Assembly (NCBI GenBank): GCA_016235555.1
Contig: JACRKC010000140.1
Location: forward strand, 1 to 51,700
From: Verrucomicrobiota bacterium
GTDB taxonomy: Bacteria > Verrucomicrobiota > Verrucomicrobiia > Opitutales > Opitutaceae
Length of the DNA stretch: 51,700 nt
Direction: 5' to 3'
Below are positions 8,287 to 17,565 of this stretch, one piece after another. Numbering within the stretch: position 1 is the stretch's first letter; each line of letters opens with the position of its first letter. The notes under the pieces are model-generated. The model saw only the letters and a list, made by a program, of their open reading frames with translations, had not been told where the DNA came from and ran no database searches. A program made the translations under genes and the position numbers.

Positions 8287-9687
8287 ATGTCACGCACCCT
8301 CATCAAAGACGCGCTCAATGCCACCGCGCCCAACGACGCCATCCTCCTCCAGGGCTGGGTCCGCACGCGCCGCGACGCGAAGACGTTCTCGTTCCTCGAA
8401 CTCAACGACGGCACCTGCCTCAAAGGCATCCAGGTCATCGCCGATGCCTCGCTGCCGAACTACGCCGCGGAAATCGCCCGGGCCCACACGGGCGCCTCGG
8501 TCGAAGTGCGCGGCAAGCTCGTCGAATCGAAAGGCTCGGGCCAGAAGTGGGAAGTCGTCGCGAGCGAGTTCAAGATTCTCGGTGAAGCCGACGCCACCTA
8601 CCCGCTCCAGAAGAAAGGCCACACGCTGGAATTTCTCCGCGAGATCGCGCACCTGCGTCCGCGCTCGAACCTCTTCGGCGCCGTCTTCCGGGTGCGCTCG
8701 CGGCTCGCGTTCGCCGTGCACCAGTTCTTCCAGAGCAAGAACTTCATCTACGTCCACACGCCGATCATCACGGCCAGCGACGCGGAGGGTGCGGGCGACA
8801 TGTTCCGCGTGACCACGCTCGACCTCGAAAATCCACCGCGCGGCGAGGACAAGCGCGTCGACGCCACGAAGGATTTCTTCGGCAAGAAGACCTTCCTCAC
8901 CGTGAGCGGCCAGCTCGAGGGTGAGATTTTCGCCACAGCGCTGAGCAACGTCTACACCTTCGGCCCGACCTTCCGCGCGGAAAATTCCAACACCTCGCGC
9001 CACGCCGCCGAGTTCTGGATGATCGAACCCGAGGTGGCGTTCTGCGACCTTGCGGGCGACATGACGCTCGCGGAGGAATTCGTGAAGTATCTGATCCGCG
9101 ATGCGAAGGAGCACTGCGCCGCCGACCTCGAGTTCTTCAGCAAGTTCGTCGACAAGGAACTGCTCGCGCGCCTCGACTTCGTGTTGGACAAGCCCTTCGT
9201 CCGCTGCAGCTACACTGAGGCCGTCGAGATCCTCGAAAAGAGCGGCAAGCAATGGGAGCACCCCGTCTCATGGGGCGCGAACCTCCAGGCCGAGCACGAG
9301 CGCTACCTCACCGAGGAACACTTCAAGTGCCCCGTCACCGTCTACAACTACCCGCGCGCGATCAAAGCGTTCTACATGCGCAAGACTGACGGCTGCGCGC
9401 CCGACCGACAGACCGTCGCCGCGATGGATCTGCTCGTGCCCGGCATCGGTGAAATCATCGGCGGCAGCCAGCGCGAGGAGCGGCTCGCCGAGCTGCGCGA
9501 AGGCATGGCGCTGCACCACCTCGACGAGAAAGCCTACTGGTGGTATCTCGACCTGCGCCGTTATGGCAGCGTGCCACACGCCGGCTTCGGCCTCGGCTTC
9601 GAGCGGATGCTGATGTTCGTCACCGGCGTCTCGAACATCCGCGACGTGATCCCCTTCGCCCGCACCCCGGGCACCGCGGATTTCTGA
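8287..9687 (+). CDS. asnS: Asparaginyl-tRNA synthetase
   Basis: A 466-residue class IIb aminoacyl-tRNA synthetase. An OB-fold anticodon-binding domain covers about residues 15-110 ([20 protein letters not shown]). The catalytic domain follows: motif 2 [20 protein letters not shown], and motif 3 [20 protein letters not shown] near the C-terminus. The ending [16 protein letters not shown] is typical of AsnRS, as opposed to AspRS. The length is that of bacterial AsnS. The ATG at 8287 is preferred over an in-frame upstream ATG at 8224, which lies at the edge of repeat DNA. No strong ribosome binding site is visible. Confidence 0.96.
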   Translation: MSRTLIKDALNATAPNDAILLQGWVRTRRDAKTFSFLELNDGTCLKGIQVIADASLPNYAAEIARAHTGASVEVRGKLVESKGSGQKWEVVASEFKILGEADATYPLQKKGHTLEFLREIAHLRPRSNLFGAVFRVRSRLAFAVHQFFQSKNFIYVHTPIITASDAEGAGDMFRVTTLDLENPPRGEDKRVDATKDFFGKKTFLTVSGQLEGEIFATALSNVYTFGPTFRAENSNTSRHAAEFWMIEPEVAFCDLAGDMTLAEEFVKYLIRDAKEHCAADLEFFSKFVDKELLARLDFVLDKPFVRCSYTEAVEILEKSGKQWEHPVSWGANLQAEHERYLTEEHFKCPVTVYNYPRAIKAFYMRKTDGCAPDRQTVAAMDLLVPGIGEIIGGSQREERLAELREGMALHHLDEKAYWWYLDLRRYGSVPHAGFGLGFERMLMFVTGVSNIRDVIPFARTPGTADF

Positions 9688-9710
9688 GCGGGTTCTAAAA
9701 CGATGGATGA

Positions 9711-9813
9711 GGTAGGGACGCCTCTCCGAGGCGTCCTGAGTTCCCAGGTGATTTGCAGCTCCGGCGCCATGCGCACGCCGAAACCCAGGACGGCTCGGAG
9801 AGCCGTCCCTACC
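9711..9813. repeat. Palindromic repeat, family F
   Basis: Arms GGTAGGGACGCCTCTCCGAG and the complementary arm ending GGCTCGGAGAGCCGTCCCTACC enclose about 60 bases. It fills the junction between the convergent asnS and DUF1080 genes. Confidence 0.7.
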
Positions 9814-9828
9814 ACAGACAACGCCGCG

Positions 9829-10620
9829 TCACAGCGGCCGCACCCAGATGTTGCGGAAGCGATCCGGGATCGAATTCTTGTGATCCTGAAAGCGGAACGG
9901 CGCCTTGTCCGCGAAGGTGCCGTCCCACGTCGTCGCACGGCGGTTCAGCGTCGGGCCGAGCAGCTTCGTGTGGTTCTGCACGACGATGCCGTTGACGAGG
10001 ATCGTCACGTAGGCGGGCTCGACGACTTTGCCGGCTTCGAGGCGCGGCGCGGTGAAAAGAATGTCGTAAGTCTGCCACTCGCCGGCTGAACGCACGGCGT
10101 TCACCAGCGGCGGCGTCTGGCCGTAGACGGCGCCGGCCATGCCGTCGGCGTAAGTGAGGTTGTTGTCGCAATCGAGGATCTGGATCTCGTAGCGGTCCAT
10201 GAAGAACACGCCCGAGTTGCCTTTCTTCTGCGAATTGCCCGCCGTCTTCGGATCACTCTTCCACTCGATGTGAAACTGGCAGCTCGCGAAACTTTCCTTC
10301 GACCAGACGTCGCCGCCCTCGACGATCAGCTCGCCGTTTTCGATCTTCCACGGGCAGGGCGCGCCGTTCTTGCCGACGAGCGCCGCGGTGCTCTTGCCGT
10401 CGAACAACGCGATCGCGTCGGCCGGCGCCGCGCCGGGTTTGTCGCCGGGTTTGACCGCGCCGGGTCGCGGCCGGTCGATGTCATGCACTTTCCACGGGCT
10501 GCCGGGATAGATCGGCGGCGTGTCGGAGTAGCCGATCGGGTTCGGCTGGGGGGCTTTTTTCTCGGCGCCGTGCAGGAGCACGCCGGAGATCGCGAAGAAC
10601 AGGAGGGCGGAGCGTTTCAT
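9829..10620 (-). CDS. Exported DUF1080 protein (3-keto-disaccharide hydrolase family)
   Basis: A 263-residue exported protein. A hydrophobic N-terminus (MKRSALLFFAISGVLLHGAE) is a signal peptide or lipoprotein-like leader. The rest is a concanavalin-like DUF1080 domain, with ALFDGKSTAALVGKNG near residue 89, NSGVFFMDRYEIQILD and the C-terminal block HKNSIPDRFRNIWVRPL. Characterised DUF1080 proteins hydrolyse 3-keto-glycosides; the substrate here is unknown. The start was set by the signal sequence. The gene is divergent from an amidohydrolase and converges on asnS across a family F repeat. Confidence 0.88.
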   Translation of the reverse strand: MKRSALLFFAISGVLLHGAEKKAPQPNPIGYSDTPPIYPGSPWKVHDIDRPRPGAVKPGDKPGAAPADAIALFDGKSTAALVGKNGAPCPWKIENGELIVEGGDVWSKESFASCQFHIEWKSDPKTAGNSQKKGNSGVFFMDRYEIQILDCDNNLTYADGMAGAVYGQTPPLVNAVRSAGEWQTYDILFTAPRLEAGKVVEPAYVTILVNGIVVQNHTKLLGPTLNRRATTWDGTFADKAPFRFQDHKNSIPDRFRNIWVRPL

Positions 10621-10749
10621 AAGGTGGAGGTATTCGTCGGGGCTGCGGGGTAAGACGAGCGAGACTCGCCATCGGTTAAATCGGCGCGAGCCCCAAGTGC
10701 GCAGCGCGGCCGGGTTGATTTTGTCCACCGCGCCCTCAGCCTCGGCCAC

Positions 10750-12153
10750 GTGAAGCTCCCCGCCCGCCTCCTGCTCCGCGCCCTGCGCTCGCTCTCCTGG
10801 CTCGTTTTCCCCACGCTCCTCTCGGCCCAAACGCCGGCCGATCTCATCGTCACCAACGGCCTCGTGCTCACGATGAATGACCGGCGCGAGGTCCTCGAAG
10901 CCGGCACCGTCGTGGTGAAGGACGCCCGCATCGTCGCCGTCGGCCCGCGCGAGATCGCGTCGCGCTACGCCGCCGCGAAGACCATCGACGCCCGCGGCGG
11001 CATCGTGATGCCCGGCATGATCAACACGCACACGCACGCCGCGATGACCGTCTTCCGCTCGCTCGGCGACGACGTGCCCGACCGCCTGCGCCGCTACATT
11101 TTCCCGCTCGAAAAAAATCTCGTCGACCGCGAGCTCGTCTACTGGGGCACGCTGCACGGCGCGATGGAGATGATCGAGGGCGGCACGACCACCTTCGCCA
11201 ACATGTATTACTTCGACGAGGAGGCGTTTCGCGCGGTGAAGCAGATCGGCTCCCGCGCCATCCTTGGCGCCACCATCGTCAACTTCCCGGCGCCCGATGC
11301 GCCCGAGCCCTACGGCGGCCTCGCCAATGGCAAGAAATTCATCGCCGCCCACCGCGGCGATCCGCTCATCACCCCCGCCCTCGCGCCCCACGCGCCCTAC
11401 ACGCTCGACGCCGCGCACCTGCGCGAGATCGCCCGGGACGCCGCGGCGCTCGACGTGCCCGTGCTCATGCACGTCGCCGAGATGACCGAGGAGATGGAAC
11501 TGCTGCGCAAGGAGCACAACCAGACGCCGATCGAGTTTCTCGACGCCGTGGGCCTGCTCAACCGTCGCCTCATCGCCGCGCACTGCATCTTCGTCACCGA
11601 CTCCGACATCGCGCTGCTGAAGCAGAGCGACGCCGGCGTCGCGCACAACATGGTCGCCAACATCAAGTCCGCGAAAGGCGTCTCACCCGCGCTGAAGATG
11701 GCCGCGCAAGGTGTGCGCGTCGGCCTCGGCACCGACGGCCCGATGAGCGGCAACACCCTCGATGTGCTCGGCCAGCTCGGCTACGTGGCCAAGCTCCACA
11801 AGCTCACCGCCCGCAATCGCACGCTCGCCCCGTCGGTCGACATCGTCGAACTCGCGACCCGTGGCGGTGCCCGCGCACTCCACCGCGAGGCCGACCTCGG
11901 CTCGCTCGAACCCGGCAAGCTCGCCGACGTGATCGTGTTCGATGCCGACGCGACCAACCTCATCCCGAACTACGACCCCTACGCCACGCTCGTCTACGCC
12001 GCGTCGCCCAAGGACGTGCGCACGACGATCATCCACGGCCGCGTGGTGATGGAGGATCGCAAGCTTACGACGATCGACGCCACCGAGGTGAAGGCCCGCG
12101 TCCGCGCGTTGCAGAAAAAAATCTCCGCCGCGGTGGCCGCGGGAGTCAAGTAA
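10750..12153 (+). CDS. Exported amidohydrolase, MTA/SAH deaminase-like
   Basis: A 467-residue metal-dependent amidohydrolase of the ATZ/TRZ-MtaD group. An N-terminal hydrophobic leader (LLRALRSLSWLVFPTLLSAQ) suggests export, unusual for the cytosolic deaminases it resembles. Metal-site motifs are NTHTHAAMTVFR near residue 94, HVAEM near 239, AHCIFV near 278 and LGTDGPMSGN near 328. The substrate (deaminated purine, guanine or another amidine) cannot be fixed from sequence. Translation starts at a GTG. A separate, different amidohydrolase lies at 43666. Confidence 0.85.
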   Translation: MKLPARLLLRALRSLSWLVFPTLLSAQTPADLIVTNGLVLTMNDRREVLEAGTVVVKDARIVAVGPREIASRYAAAKTIDARGGIVMPGMINTHTHAAMTVFRSLGDDVPDRLRRYIFPLEKNLVDRELVYWGTLHGAMEMIEGGTTTFANMYYFDEEAFRAVKQIGSRAILGATIVNFPAPDAPEPYGGLANGKKFIAAHRGDPLITPALAPHAPYTLDAAHLREIARDAAALDVPVLMHVAEMTEEMELLRKEHNQTPIEFLDAVGLLNRRLIAAHCIFVTDSDIALLKQSDAGVAHNMVANIKSAKGVSPALKMAAQGVRVGLGTDGPMSGNTLDVLGQLGYVAKLHKLTARNRTLAPSVDIVELATRGGARALHREADLGSLEPGKLADVIVFDADATNLIPNYDPYATLVYAASPKDVRTTIIHGRVVMEDRKLTTIDATEVKARVRALQKKISAAVAAGVK

Positions 12154-12167
12154 CGCCGCTCGCGAAG

Positions 12168-12290
12168 GTGGAGCGCGTTGACCTCAACGCGCTGGTGGGA
12201 AAGTGGGAGCGGGTTTACCCCGCGACGCGTCGGGGCGTAAAGCCCCTCCCACCAAAAGCGCGTTGAGGGCAACGCGCTCCACCTTTACCG
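12168..12290. repeat. Family A palindrome, copy 2, with inner cargo
   Basis: Outer arms GGTGGAGCGCGTTGA and CAACGCGCTCCACC. The inner hairpin runs from GTGGGAGCGGGTTTACCCCG to the complementary GTAAAGCCCCTCCCAC. The same outer-plus-inner arrangement recurs at 37653 and, reversed inside, at 39255. It fills the junction between two convergent genes. Confidence 0.85.
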
Positions 12291-13223
12291 CCAGATGCCC
12301 TCGATGAAGACGTAGGTGCCGCCGCGTTTTTCCCAGCGCGGCTCCACCCACACGGCGCGGGCGCGCGGCGGGCGCTCAAAGTGTCCGCCCACCCAGAAAT
12401 AGCGGTCGCCATGCCACGCCCAGTAGCCGCCGACCCACACGTGACCGGACGGCGGACGGGCCGGCACCACCTCGCGCCGGGGGGGCGGCGGCGGTGGGAT
12501 TTGCACCATCACGACCTCGCGCGGTCCGGGTCCGTGGCCCACGACGCGCACGGGCGTCGCTTCCTGCCAGTAACCATCGACAAATACATAGCCGCTCCCG
12601 CGGCGCTCCCAGCGGGACTCCACCCACACGACATTGGCGCGCGGCGGCATTTCCCAGCGTCCCCCGATCCACACGTGCCTGCCGAGCCGCCAGCCCCAGT
12701 GCCCGCCGATCCAGACGTGCAACTGCGAGGGACGCTCCACGATGTATTCCCGCGGCGGTGGCGGTGGTGGCGCCGCCACGACAACCACTTCCTGCACGGG
12801 TGCGGGCGTCGACGGCACCGCGACCGTCGCTGGTGCCGGTGCGGGCGCCTCCTGCCAGTAACCTCCGGCCAGGACCACGCCGTTCGGCCGCTTTTCCCAG
12901 CGGGGCTCGACCCACACGACGTTGGCCCGCGGCGGAATTTCCCACCGCCCCGCCACCCACGCGTAGCGGCCCTCCTGCCAGCGCCAGTGACCGGCCACCC
13001 AGACGTGCTGGAGCGACGGACGCTCCTCAATGATCTCCTGGCTCACCTGCGGCGGCAGCGGCTCCCGGACGACCGCATTGTCCGGCAACGACGGGGCCAT
13101 CGGCACCGTCGGCGCATCGGGGATGGCCGGCACCTGGGCCATTCCCTGCGCACCCAGCCAGGTCAGGGCGAGCGCCAGCGCAGTGAGTCGGACGTTGCGG
13201 CCGGAAAAGGTCGTGGAATGCAT
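12285..13223 (-). CDS. Exported YXWGXW-repeat protein
   Basis: A 312-residue exported protein whose signal peptide ends near residue 30. It holds three repeats of the WXXGXW type (HVWVAGHWRWQEGRYAWVAG, HVWIGGHWGWRLGRHVWIGG, HVWVGGYWAWHGDRYFWVGG), each about 75 residues and each closed by a WVEPRWEKR-like strand and a GYWQ or GIWR ending. The repeats are joined by Pro-rich linkers. Proteins of this family are abundant in Planctomycetes and Verrucomicrobia and of unknown function, probably periplasmic or surface-located. Tandem repetition probably arose by internal duplication. Confidence 0.85.
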   Translation of the reverse strand: MHSTTFSGRNVRLTALALALTWLGAQGMAQVPAIPDAPTVPMAPSLPDNAVVREPLPPQVSQEIIEERPSLQHVWVAGHWRWQEGRYAWVAGRWEIPPRANVVWVEPRWEKRPNGVVLAGGYWQEAPAPAPATVAVPSTPAPVQEVVVVAAPPPPPPREYIVERPSQLHVWIGGHWGWRLGRHVWIGGRWEMPPRANVVWVESRWERRGSGYVFVDGYWQEATPVRVVGHGPGPREVVMVQIPPPPPPRREVVPARPPSGHVWVGGYWAWHGDRYFWVGGHFERPPRARAVWVEPRWEKRGGTYVFIEGIWR

Positions 13224-13565
13224 ACGCCCGGTTTAGACGCCCCACCGGGGGCAATGTTTCATCGGGCCGCGGCCGGACGATCTCGTAAAAGATCCCGGCG
13301 CCAGCTCCGGGGCCGCTGGCCCAACCACTCCGCAGGCCCTCAGCGCGTCTTTTTTGTTCTGATAGCCGCGAGCGCCCGCAAGTGGCCCGTCATCCACTCG
13401 CGGGCGCTCGCGGCTGCACCCGCCAAGCCGGAGCTAGTTTATCCGCCTCTGGCGGCGCCGCCGGCGACCAGGGCTTCGCGGGATCGGACCCACCGCGGAT
13501 GAAAAACTTTTTGCCCGGCCGAACGTCTTCATCGCACGCGGTCGGCGCTTGCCGCCATACTATCC
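13224..13565. other. Intergenic region with one hairpin
   Basis: There is no convincing gene in these 342 bases between divergent genes. It contains a family K hairpin at 13364-13416: arms AGCCGCGAGCGCCCGC and GCGGGCGCTCGCGGCT around a 20-base loop. A related element lies at 39103-39160. No clear promoter was seen. Confidence 0.6.
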
Positions 13566-15584
13566 ATGTCCTTTGCGGTGGCGCCTTCGATCACCCGCTG
13601 GTCCCTCCAGCTAGCCGGCGGCATGGTCGTGCTCGCCACCCTCGCCGCCTACCACGACAGCTTTGCCGGGCCTTTCGTGTTCGACGATTTCGCCTCGATT
13701 ACGAATAACCCGACGATTCGCCACCTCTGGCCTCCGGGCGGCTGGCTGAATCCACCCGCCGGCGCCGGCGTGGGCGGGCGTCCCGTGGCGAATCTCTCGT
13801 TTGCACTCAACTACGCCATCAGCGGGTCGGGCGTGTGGAGTTACCACGCGTTGAACCTGCTGCTGCATGGCGCCAATTCCCTCCTGTTATTGGGACTCGT
13901 CCGGCACAGCCTGTCGCTCCCGGCGCTCGCCCGCCGTTTCGGACCCGCCGCACTACAGCTGGCCACCGGCGGCGCGGTCCTCTGGGCCATCCATCCGCTT
14001 CATCCCGCCAGCGTCACCTACCTTTCGCAACGCACCGAGTTGCTCATGGCCCTGTGGTATTTGCTCACGCTCTATGGTTTCCTGCGGGGAGCCGCGCCCG
14101 GAGCCCCGCCGGCCTGGCTCGCGGTGTCCGTGATGGCCTGCGCCCTCGGCATGGCGACCAAGGAAGTCATGGTCACGGCGCCACTTGTCGTCCTCTGGTT
14201 CGATCGGATCTTTGTCGCCGGCACGCTGCGCGCCGCCTGGCGCGAACGCCGGGCCTATTACCTCGCGTTGGCCGCCACGTGGCTGCTGCTCGCCCTTCTC
14301 ATGGTCGGGCTGTCGGAGCGCGGTGTCGGGTTCGGTTTTCAGCTCAAATGGTGGAGCTACGCCGGCGCCAGTTGTTACGCGCTCTTCACCTACCTGAAAC
14401 TCGCCGTCTGGCCCGATCCCCTCGTCTTCGACTACGGCCCCAACGTCGTCGATGGCCTGGCCATCGCGCCCTTTGCGCTTGCGATCAGCGTGCTGCTGGC
14501 CGGGACCGTGGCGCTGGTCTGGTTGCGGCCGCGCGCCGGGTTCATCGCGGTGTGGTTTTTCGGCCTCGCGGCACCGGCCTCGAGCGTGGTGCCCATCGTC
14601 CGGCAACTGGTCGCGGAAAACCGTGCCTACCTCCCGCTCGCTGCGACCGCGATCGCCTTGGTGCTTGGACTGCACGTATTGTCCGGCCGGCGCTGGCTTT
14701 TCCCCGTGCTCGCGACCGGCGCCGCCCTCGGCCTGCTCACCGACCGCCGCAACCGCACTTTCCGCACTGAACTCGCCCTCTGGGCCGACACCGTCGCCAA
14801 GCGCCCGGCCAACTGGCGGGCGCACAACTGCCTCGCCGCCGCGCTCACCCAGGCCGGCCGGCTCGACGAAGCGATCACCCACTACGACGCTTCGCTCCGG
14901 CTCCGCCCGGATCTCGCCGAGACCGAGTATAACCTCGGCAACACCCTGCTGCTCGCGGGCAAAATCAGCGACGCGATCGCCATCTACGAGGCGGCTTTCC
15001 AACTGGAGCCGTGGCGCGCCGACGTGCCGACCAACCTCGGCAACGCCCTCGTGCAAGCCGGCCGCCCGGCCGACGCCCGCGCCTATTTCGAAGCCGCGCT
15101 GCGCGCCGCCCCGGACCTCGTCGCCGCCCATCAGGGTCTCGCCAACGCCTGGTCCGGCACCGGCGACTTCGACCGCGCGCTGGTCCACTACGAACGCGCC
15201 CTCCACCTCGATCCTGAGCTGGCTGACGCCCACAACGGTCGCGGCAACGCGCTCACCCACCTCGGCCGCAGCGCCGAGGCGCAGGCGGCGCTCGCCACGG
15301 CCCTCCGGCTTCAACCGGATTTCGCCGAAGCCCACTACAACCTCGGCGACGCCTTCGCTCTCGCCGCCCGCCCCGACGACGCGATCCCCCACTACGAAGC
15401 CTATCTCCGCCGCCGCCCCGCCGATCCGACCGCCCACCATAATCTCGGCACGGTCCTCGCCCAAGTCGGCCGGATCGGAGAAGCTCGCGCCCGCTACGAG
15501 GAGGCGCTGCGGCTCAAACCGGACTACGAGGATGCTCGCTCGAACCTGGCGCGATTGTCGCCATCGACCGCCAAGGGCAACTGA
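13566..15584 (+). CDS. TMTC-like membrane protein with C-terminal TPR repeats
   Basis: A 672-residue protein of two parts. Residues 1 to about 415 are polytopic membrane sequence resembling TMTC/DUF1736 and GT-C mannosyltransferase-like proteins. The acidic loop FVFDDFASITNNP near residue 37 is typical of that group, as is GRPVANLSFALNYAISG. From about 425 to 665 there are roughly seven tetratricopeptide repeats. A role in protein or lipid O-glycosylation is possible by analogy with TMTC proteins, but no substrate is indicated. It converges on a Gfo/Idh gene across three abutting palindromic elements. Confidence 0.82.
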   Translation: MSFAVAPSITRWSLQLAGGMVVLATLAAYHDSFAGPFVFDDFASITNNPTIRHLWPPGGWLNPPAGAGVGGRPVANLSFALNYAISGSGVWSYHALNLLLHGANSLLLLGLVRHSLSLPALARRFGPAALQLATGGAVLWAIHPLHPASVTYLSQRTELLMALWYLLTLYGFLRGAAPGAPPAWLAVSVMACALGMATKEVMVTAPLVVLWFDRIFVAGTLRAAWRERRAYYLALAATWLLLALLMVGLSERGVGFGFQLKWWSYAGASCYALFTYLKLAVWPDPLVFDYGPNVVDGLAIAPFALAISVLLAGTVALVWLRPRAGFIAVWFFGLAAPASSVVPIVRQLVAENRAYLPLAATAIALVLGLHVLSGRRWLFPVLATGAALGLLTDRRNRTFRTELALWADTVAKRPANWRAHNCLAAALTQAGRLDEAITHYDASLRLRPDLAETEYNLGNTLLLAGKISDAIAIYEAAFQLEPWRADVPTNLGNALVQAGRPADARAYFEAALRAAPDLVAAHQGLANAWSGTGDFDRALVHYERALHLDPELADAHNGRGNALTHLGRSAEAQAALATALRLQPDFAEAHYNLGDAFALAARPDDAIPHYEAYLRRRPADPTAHHNLGTVLAQVGRIGEARARYEEALRLKPDYEDARSNLARLSPSTAKGN

Positions 15585-15586
15585 GA

Positions 15587-15690
15587 CCAGTTACGGTGCG
15601 CTTTGAGACTGTAGGCCCGGCCGGTGGCCGGTCAGCCCGCCCACCGGGCGGGCCTACAAGATCAGGAGTCTCAAAGCGCGCCGTAACTGG
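15587..15690. repeat. Nested palindrome, family D copy 1
   Basis: Outer arms CCAGTTACGG and CCGTAACTGG, middle arms GCGCTTTGAGAC and GTCTCAAAGCGC, and inner hairpin TGTAGGCCCGGCC to GGCGGGCCTACA. The inner hairpin is the near-exact reverse complement of that of copy 2 (33108-33157). Confidence 0.85.
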
Positions 15691-15693
15691 TGT

Positions 15694-15831
15694 GATACCA
15701 ACGGTTGCTGAAGAATGGACTATTGGGTCCCGTGGGTAGGTCGGGGTTTATCCCCGACATCCGCCGTCGGCGGACAATGTCGGGCGTAAAGCCCGACCTA
15801 CGATGATCCAAATCTCAACAGCCGTTGGTAT
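15694..15831. repeat. Nested palindrome, family C copy 1
   Basis: Outer arms ATACCAACGGTTGCTGA and TCAACAGCCGTTGGTAT. The inner hairpin runs from GTAGGTCGGGGTTTATCCCC to GGCGTAAAGCCCGACCTAC (15736-15801). It begins four bases after the preceding element. Confidence 0.85.
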
Positions 15832-15833
15832 GA

Positions 15834-15942
15834 GACCGATTACGAAGAACCTTTGGATCGGAGGGCCGGCTCTTGTGGCCGAGCCGCGGCCCGCCGACGA
15901 ACGGCGGCACGACAAGATCCAAACGCGTCTCGTAACGGGTAT
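15834..15942. repeat. Nested palindrome, family M copy 1
   Basis: Outer arms ACCGATTACGA and TCGTAACGGGT, next arms TTGGATC and GATCCAA, and a core including GGGCCGGCTCTTGTGGCC and GCGGCCCGCCGACGA. A related element lies in reverse orientation at about 39995-40096. Confidence 0.75.
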
Positions 15943-15961
15943 TCGCCGGCTTTTCCCGGTC

Positions 15962-17080
15962 TCAGGCCTTCACCACGACGCGCTTCCCATCCTGGGCCGC
16001 CGAGGCATAGATGGCCTCGATGATCTTCAGGTCGCGCAGGCCCATCTCACCCGACACAGGCGACTCGCGGTCCTCCCGCACGCACCGCGCAAAGTCGTCC
16101 ATCTGCCGCGCCTGCTGGCTGATCGGCGTCGGGAAATGGAGTTCACCCTTCGAGGTGCCGCCCGTCTGGCCGTTATACGAATAAGCCGTGCGGATTTCGA
16201 TGTAGCCGCGCGGCGCCTCGGCCCGCACCTGGTTCAGGTTTTTCTGGTAACTCGTCGAGCCCTCGCCCCGCAGCCCGCTGGCAAACTCCATCGTCCAGTC
16301 GATCGTCTCCTCCACGTCGGCGAAAAGATCCGGCCGCGTCTTCGGCCCCTCCTTCGCCGTGACGGCGACCGGGGGCACGCCGTTCGACGCCATGCAGGCG
16401 CTCTGGAGAAAATAGATGCCGAGATCCATCAGCGGCCCGCCGCCGGCCAGCTTGCGCTCCGCGCGCCACACCTTCTGGCGCATGACGAAACTGAACCCGC
16501 CCTTGACGAGCGTGAAATCCCCGAACTCCCGCTCCCGCGCCAGCCGCCGCAGCTCGTCGTGATACGGATCGAAGTGCATGCGATAGCCGATCGAGAGCTT
16601 CACCTTGGCCGCCTTGCACGCGGCGAGCGCACGCTCCGCGTCGGGCACGTTGGTCGTGAACGGCTTTTCGCACACGACGTGCTTCCCCGCCTTCGCCGCC
16701 GCGATGACGTGCTCGCAATGCAGCGCGTTGGGTGTGACCACGTAGACGATGTCGATGTCCTTGTTGTCCGCGATCCGCGCCATCGTGTCGTAGCTGTAGG
16801 CACTCGTCTCCGGAAACCGGAACGCCTTCGCCCACAACCGGCCTTTGTCGGGCGAGCCCGTGACGACGCCCGTGACCCAGCAATGCTCGCTCATCTCGAT
16901 CGAGGGGACGAGCACCTTGGTCGCGTAGTCGCCGAGCCCGACGAAGCACCAGCCGAGTTTCTTCGGCTGCGCCTGCGCGCGCCCGCGCACGGCAAACGTG
17001 AGCGCCGCCGCGCCGGCGGCGGCGTGACCAAGAAATCTGCGACGCGTGACGAGAGCGGTGATCGAGGGGGGCTGGTTCAT
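15962..17080 (-). CDS. Tat-exported Gfo/Idh/MocA-family oxidoreductase
   Basis: A 372-residue NAD(P)-dependent dehydrogenase. A twin-arginine signal (TRRRFLGHAAAGAAALTFAV, residues 12-31) precedes the Rossmann domain, which opens KKLGWCFVGLGDYATKVLVP near residue 41. The EKPF signature of the family is present in HVVCEKPFTTNVPDAERALA near 143, followed by the C-terminal alpha/beta domain. Exported Gfo/Idh enzymes with Tat signals are typical of planctomycete-verrucomicrobial glycan catabolism. The neighbouring DUF1080 gene fits oxidation of a sugar at C3 and subsequent cleavage. The start at 17080 was chosen because it precedes the Tat motif. Confidence 0.9.
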   Translation of the reverse strand: MNQPPSITALVTRRRFLGHAAAGAAALTFAVRGRAQAQPKKLGWCFVGLGDYATKVLVPSIEMSEHCWVTGVVTGSPDKGRLWAKAFRFPETSAYSYDTMARIADNKDIDIVYVVTPNALHCEHVIAAAKAGKHVVCEKPFTTNVPDAERALAACKAAKVKLSIGYRMHFDPYHDELRRLAREREFGDFTLVKGGFSFVMRQKVWRAERKLAGGGPLMDLGIYFLQSACMASNGVPPVAVTAKEGPKTRPDLFADVEETIDWTMEFASGLRGEGSTSYQKNLNQVRAEAPRGYIEIRTAYSYNGQTGGTSKGELHFPTPISQQARQMDDFARCVREDRESPVSGEMGLRDLKIIEAIYASAAQDGKRVVVKA

Positions 17081-17565
17081 GGGGTGCGGCAAACGTGGCA
17101 AGCCACGCCCCACTTGCCAACCCGCGATTGCAACGTGGCGGGCACGGAGCGCATCTCGGTTTTCTGACTGAGGCGGGACGCCTCAGCCACGTGGACGAGG
17201 CGTCCCGCCTCGTCGATTGCAGAAAAGTGAGATGCGCCCGCGGGCACATTCCCGTGCCCGCATGGATCAAGGGCACCCGTTGAAATTCGCGCATCAGGCT
17301 GACGAAGGCCGAAAAGTAATGCGATGCTTCAGCCCGCACTTTTGTCCAACCCACCGCGGGCTCTCCGCGATCGCGATCCTACCCTCGTTGGCTCATTGCC
17401 CGGACCCCGGTAAGCCAACCACGCAGTTGAAAACCGGGGAAACGCCGTGGTAGCCGCGGTCACGGGGCGGGTGGTGGCGTCACACGTTTCTCCCGCCTCC
17501 TTCCGTCGGCTGCGACGGACGACGGCGTCGCTCCGCCCACGCGGACGCCGGGCGCGCCCGCCGCC
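17081..17565. other. Intergenic region holding a family G repeat
   Basis: No gene is seen in these 485 bases. The repeat at 17149-17237 has outer arms GCGCATCTC and GAGATGCGC. Inside are two hairpin arms reading GAGGCGGGACGCCTCAGCC and GACGAGGCGTCCCGCCTC. A copy in the opposite orientation occurs at 43514-43603. The rest shows neither repeats nor recognisable promoters. Confidence 0.7.

Noticed and set aside
15587-15942. Possible CRISPR array
   Set aside because: The repeats are inverted pairs of different families, not direct repeats with regular spacers, and no cas gene is present.
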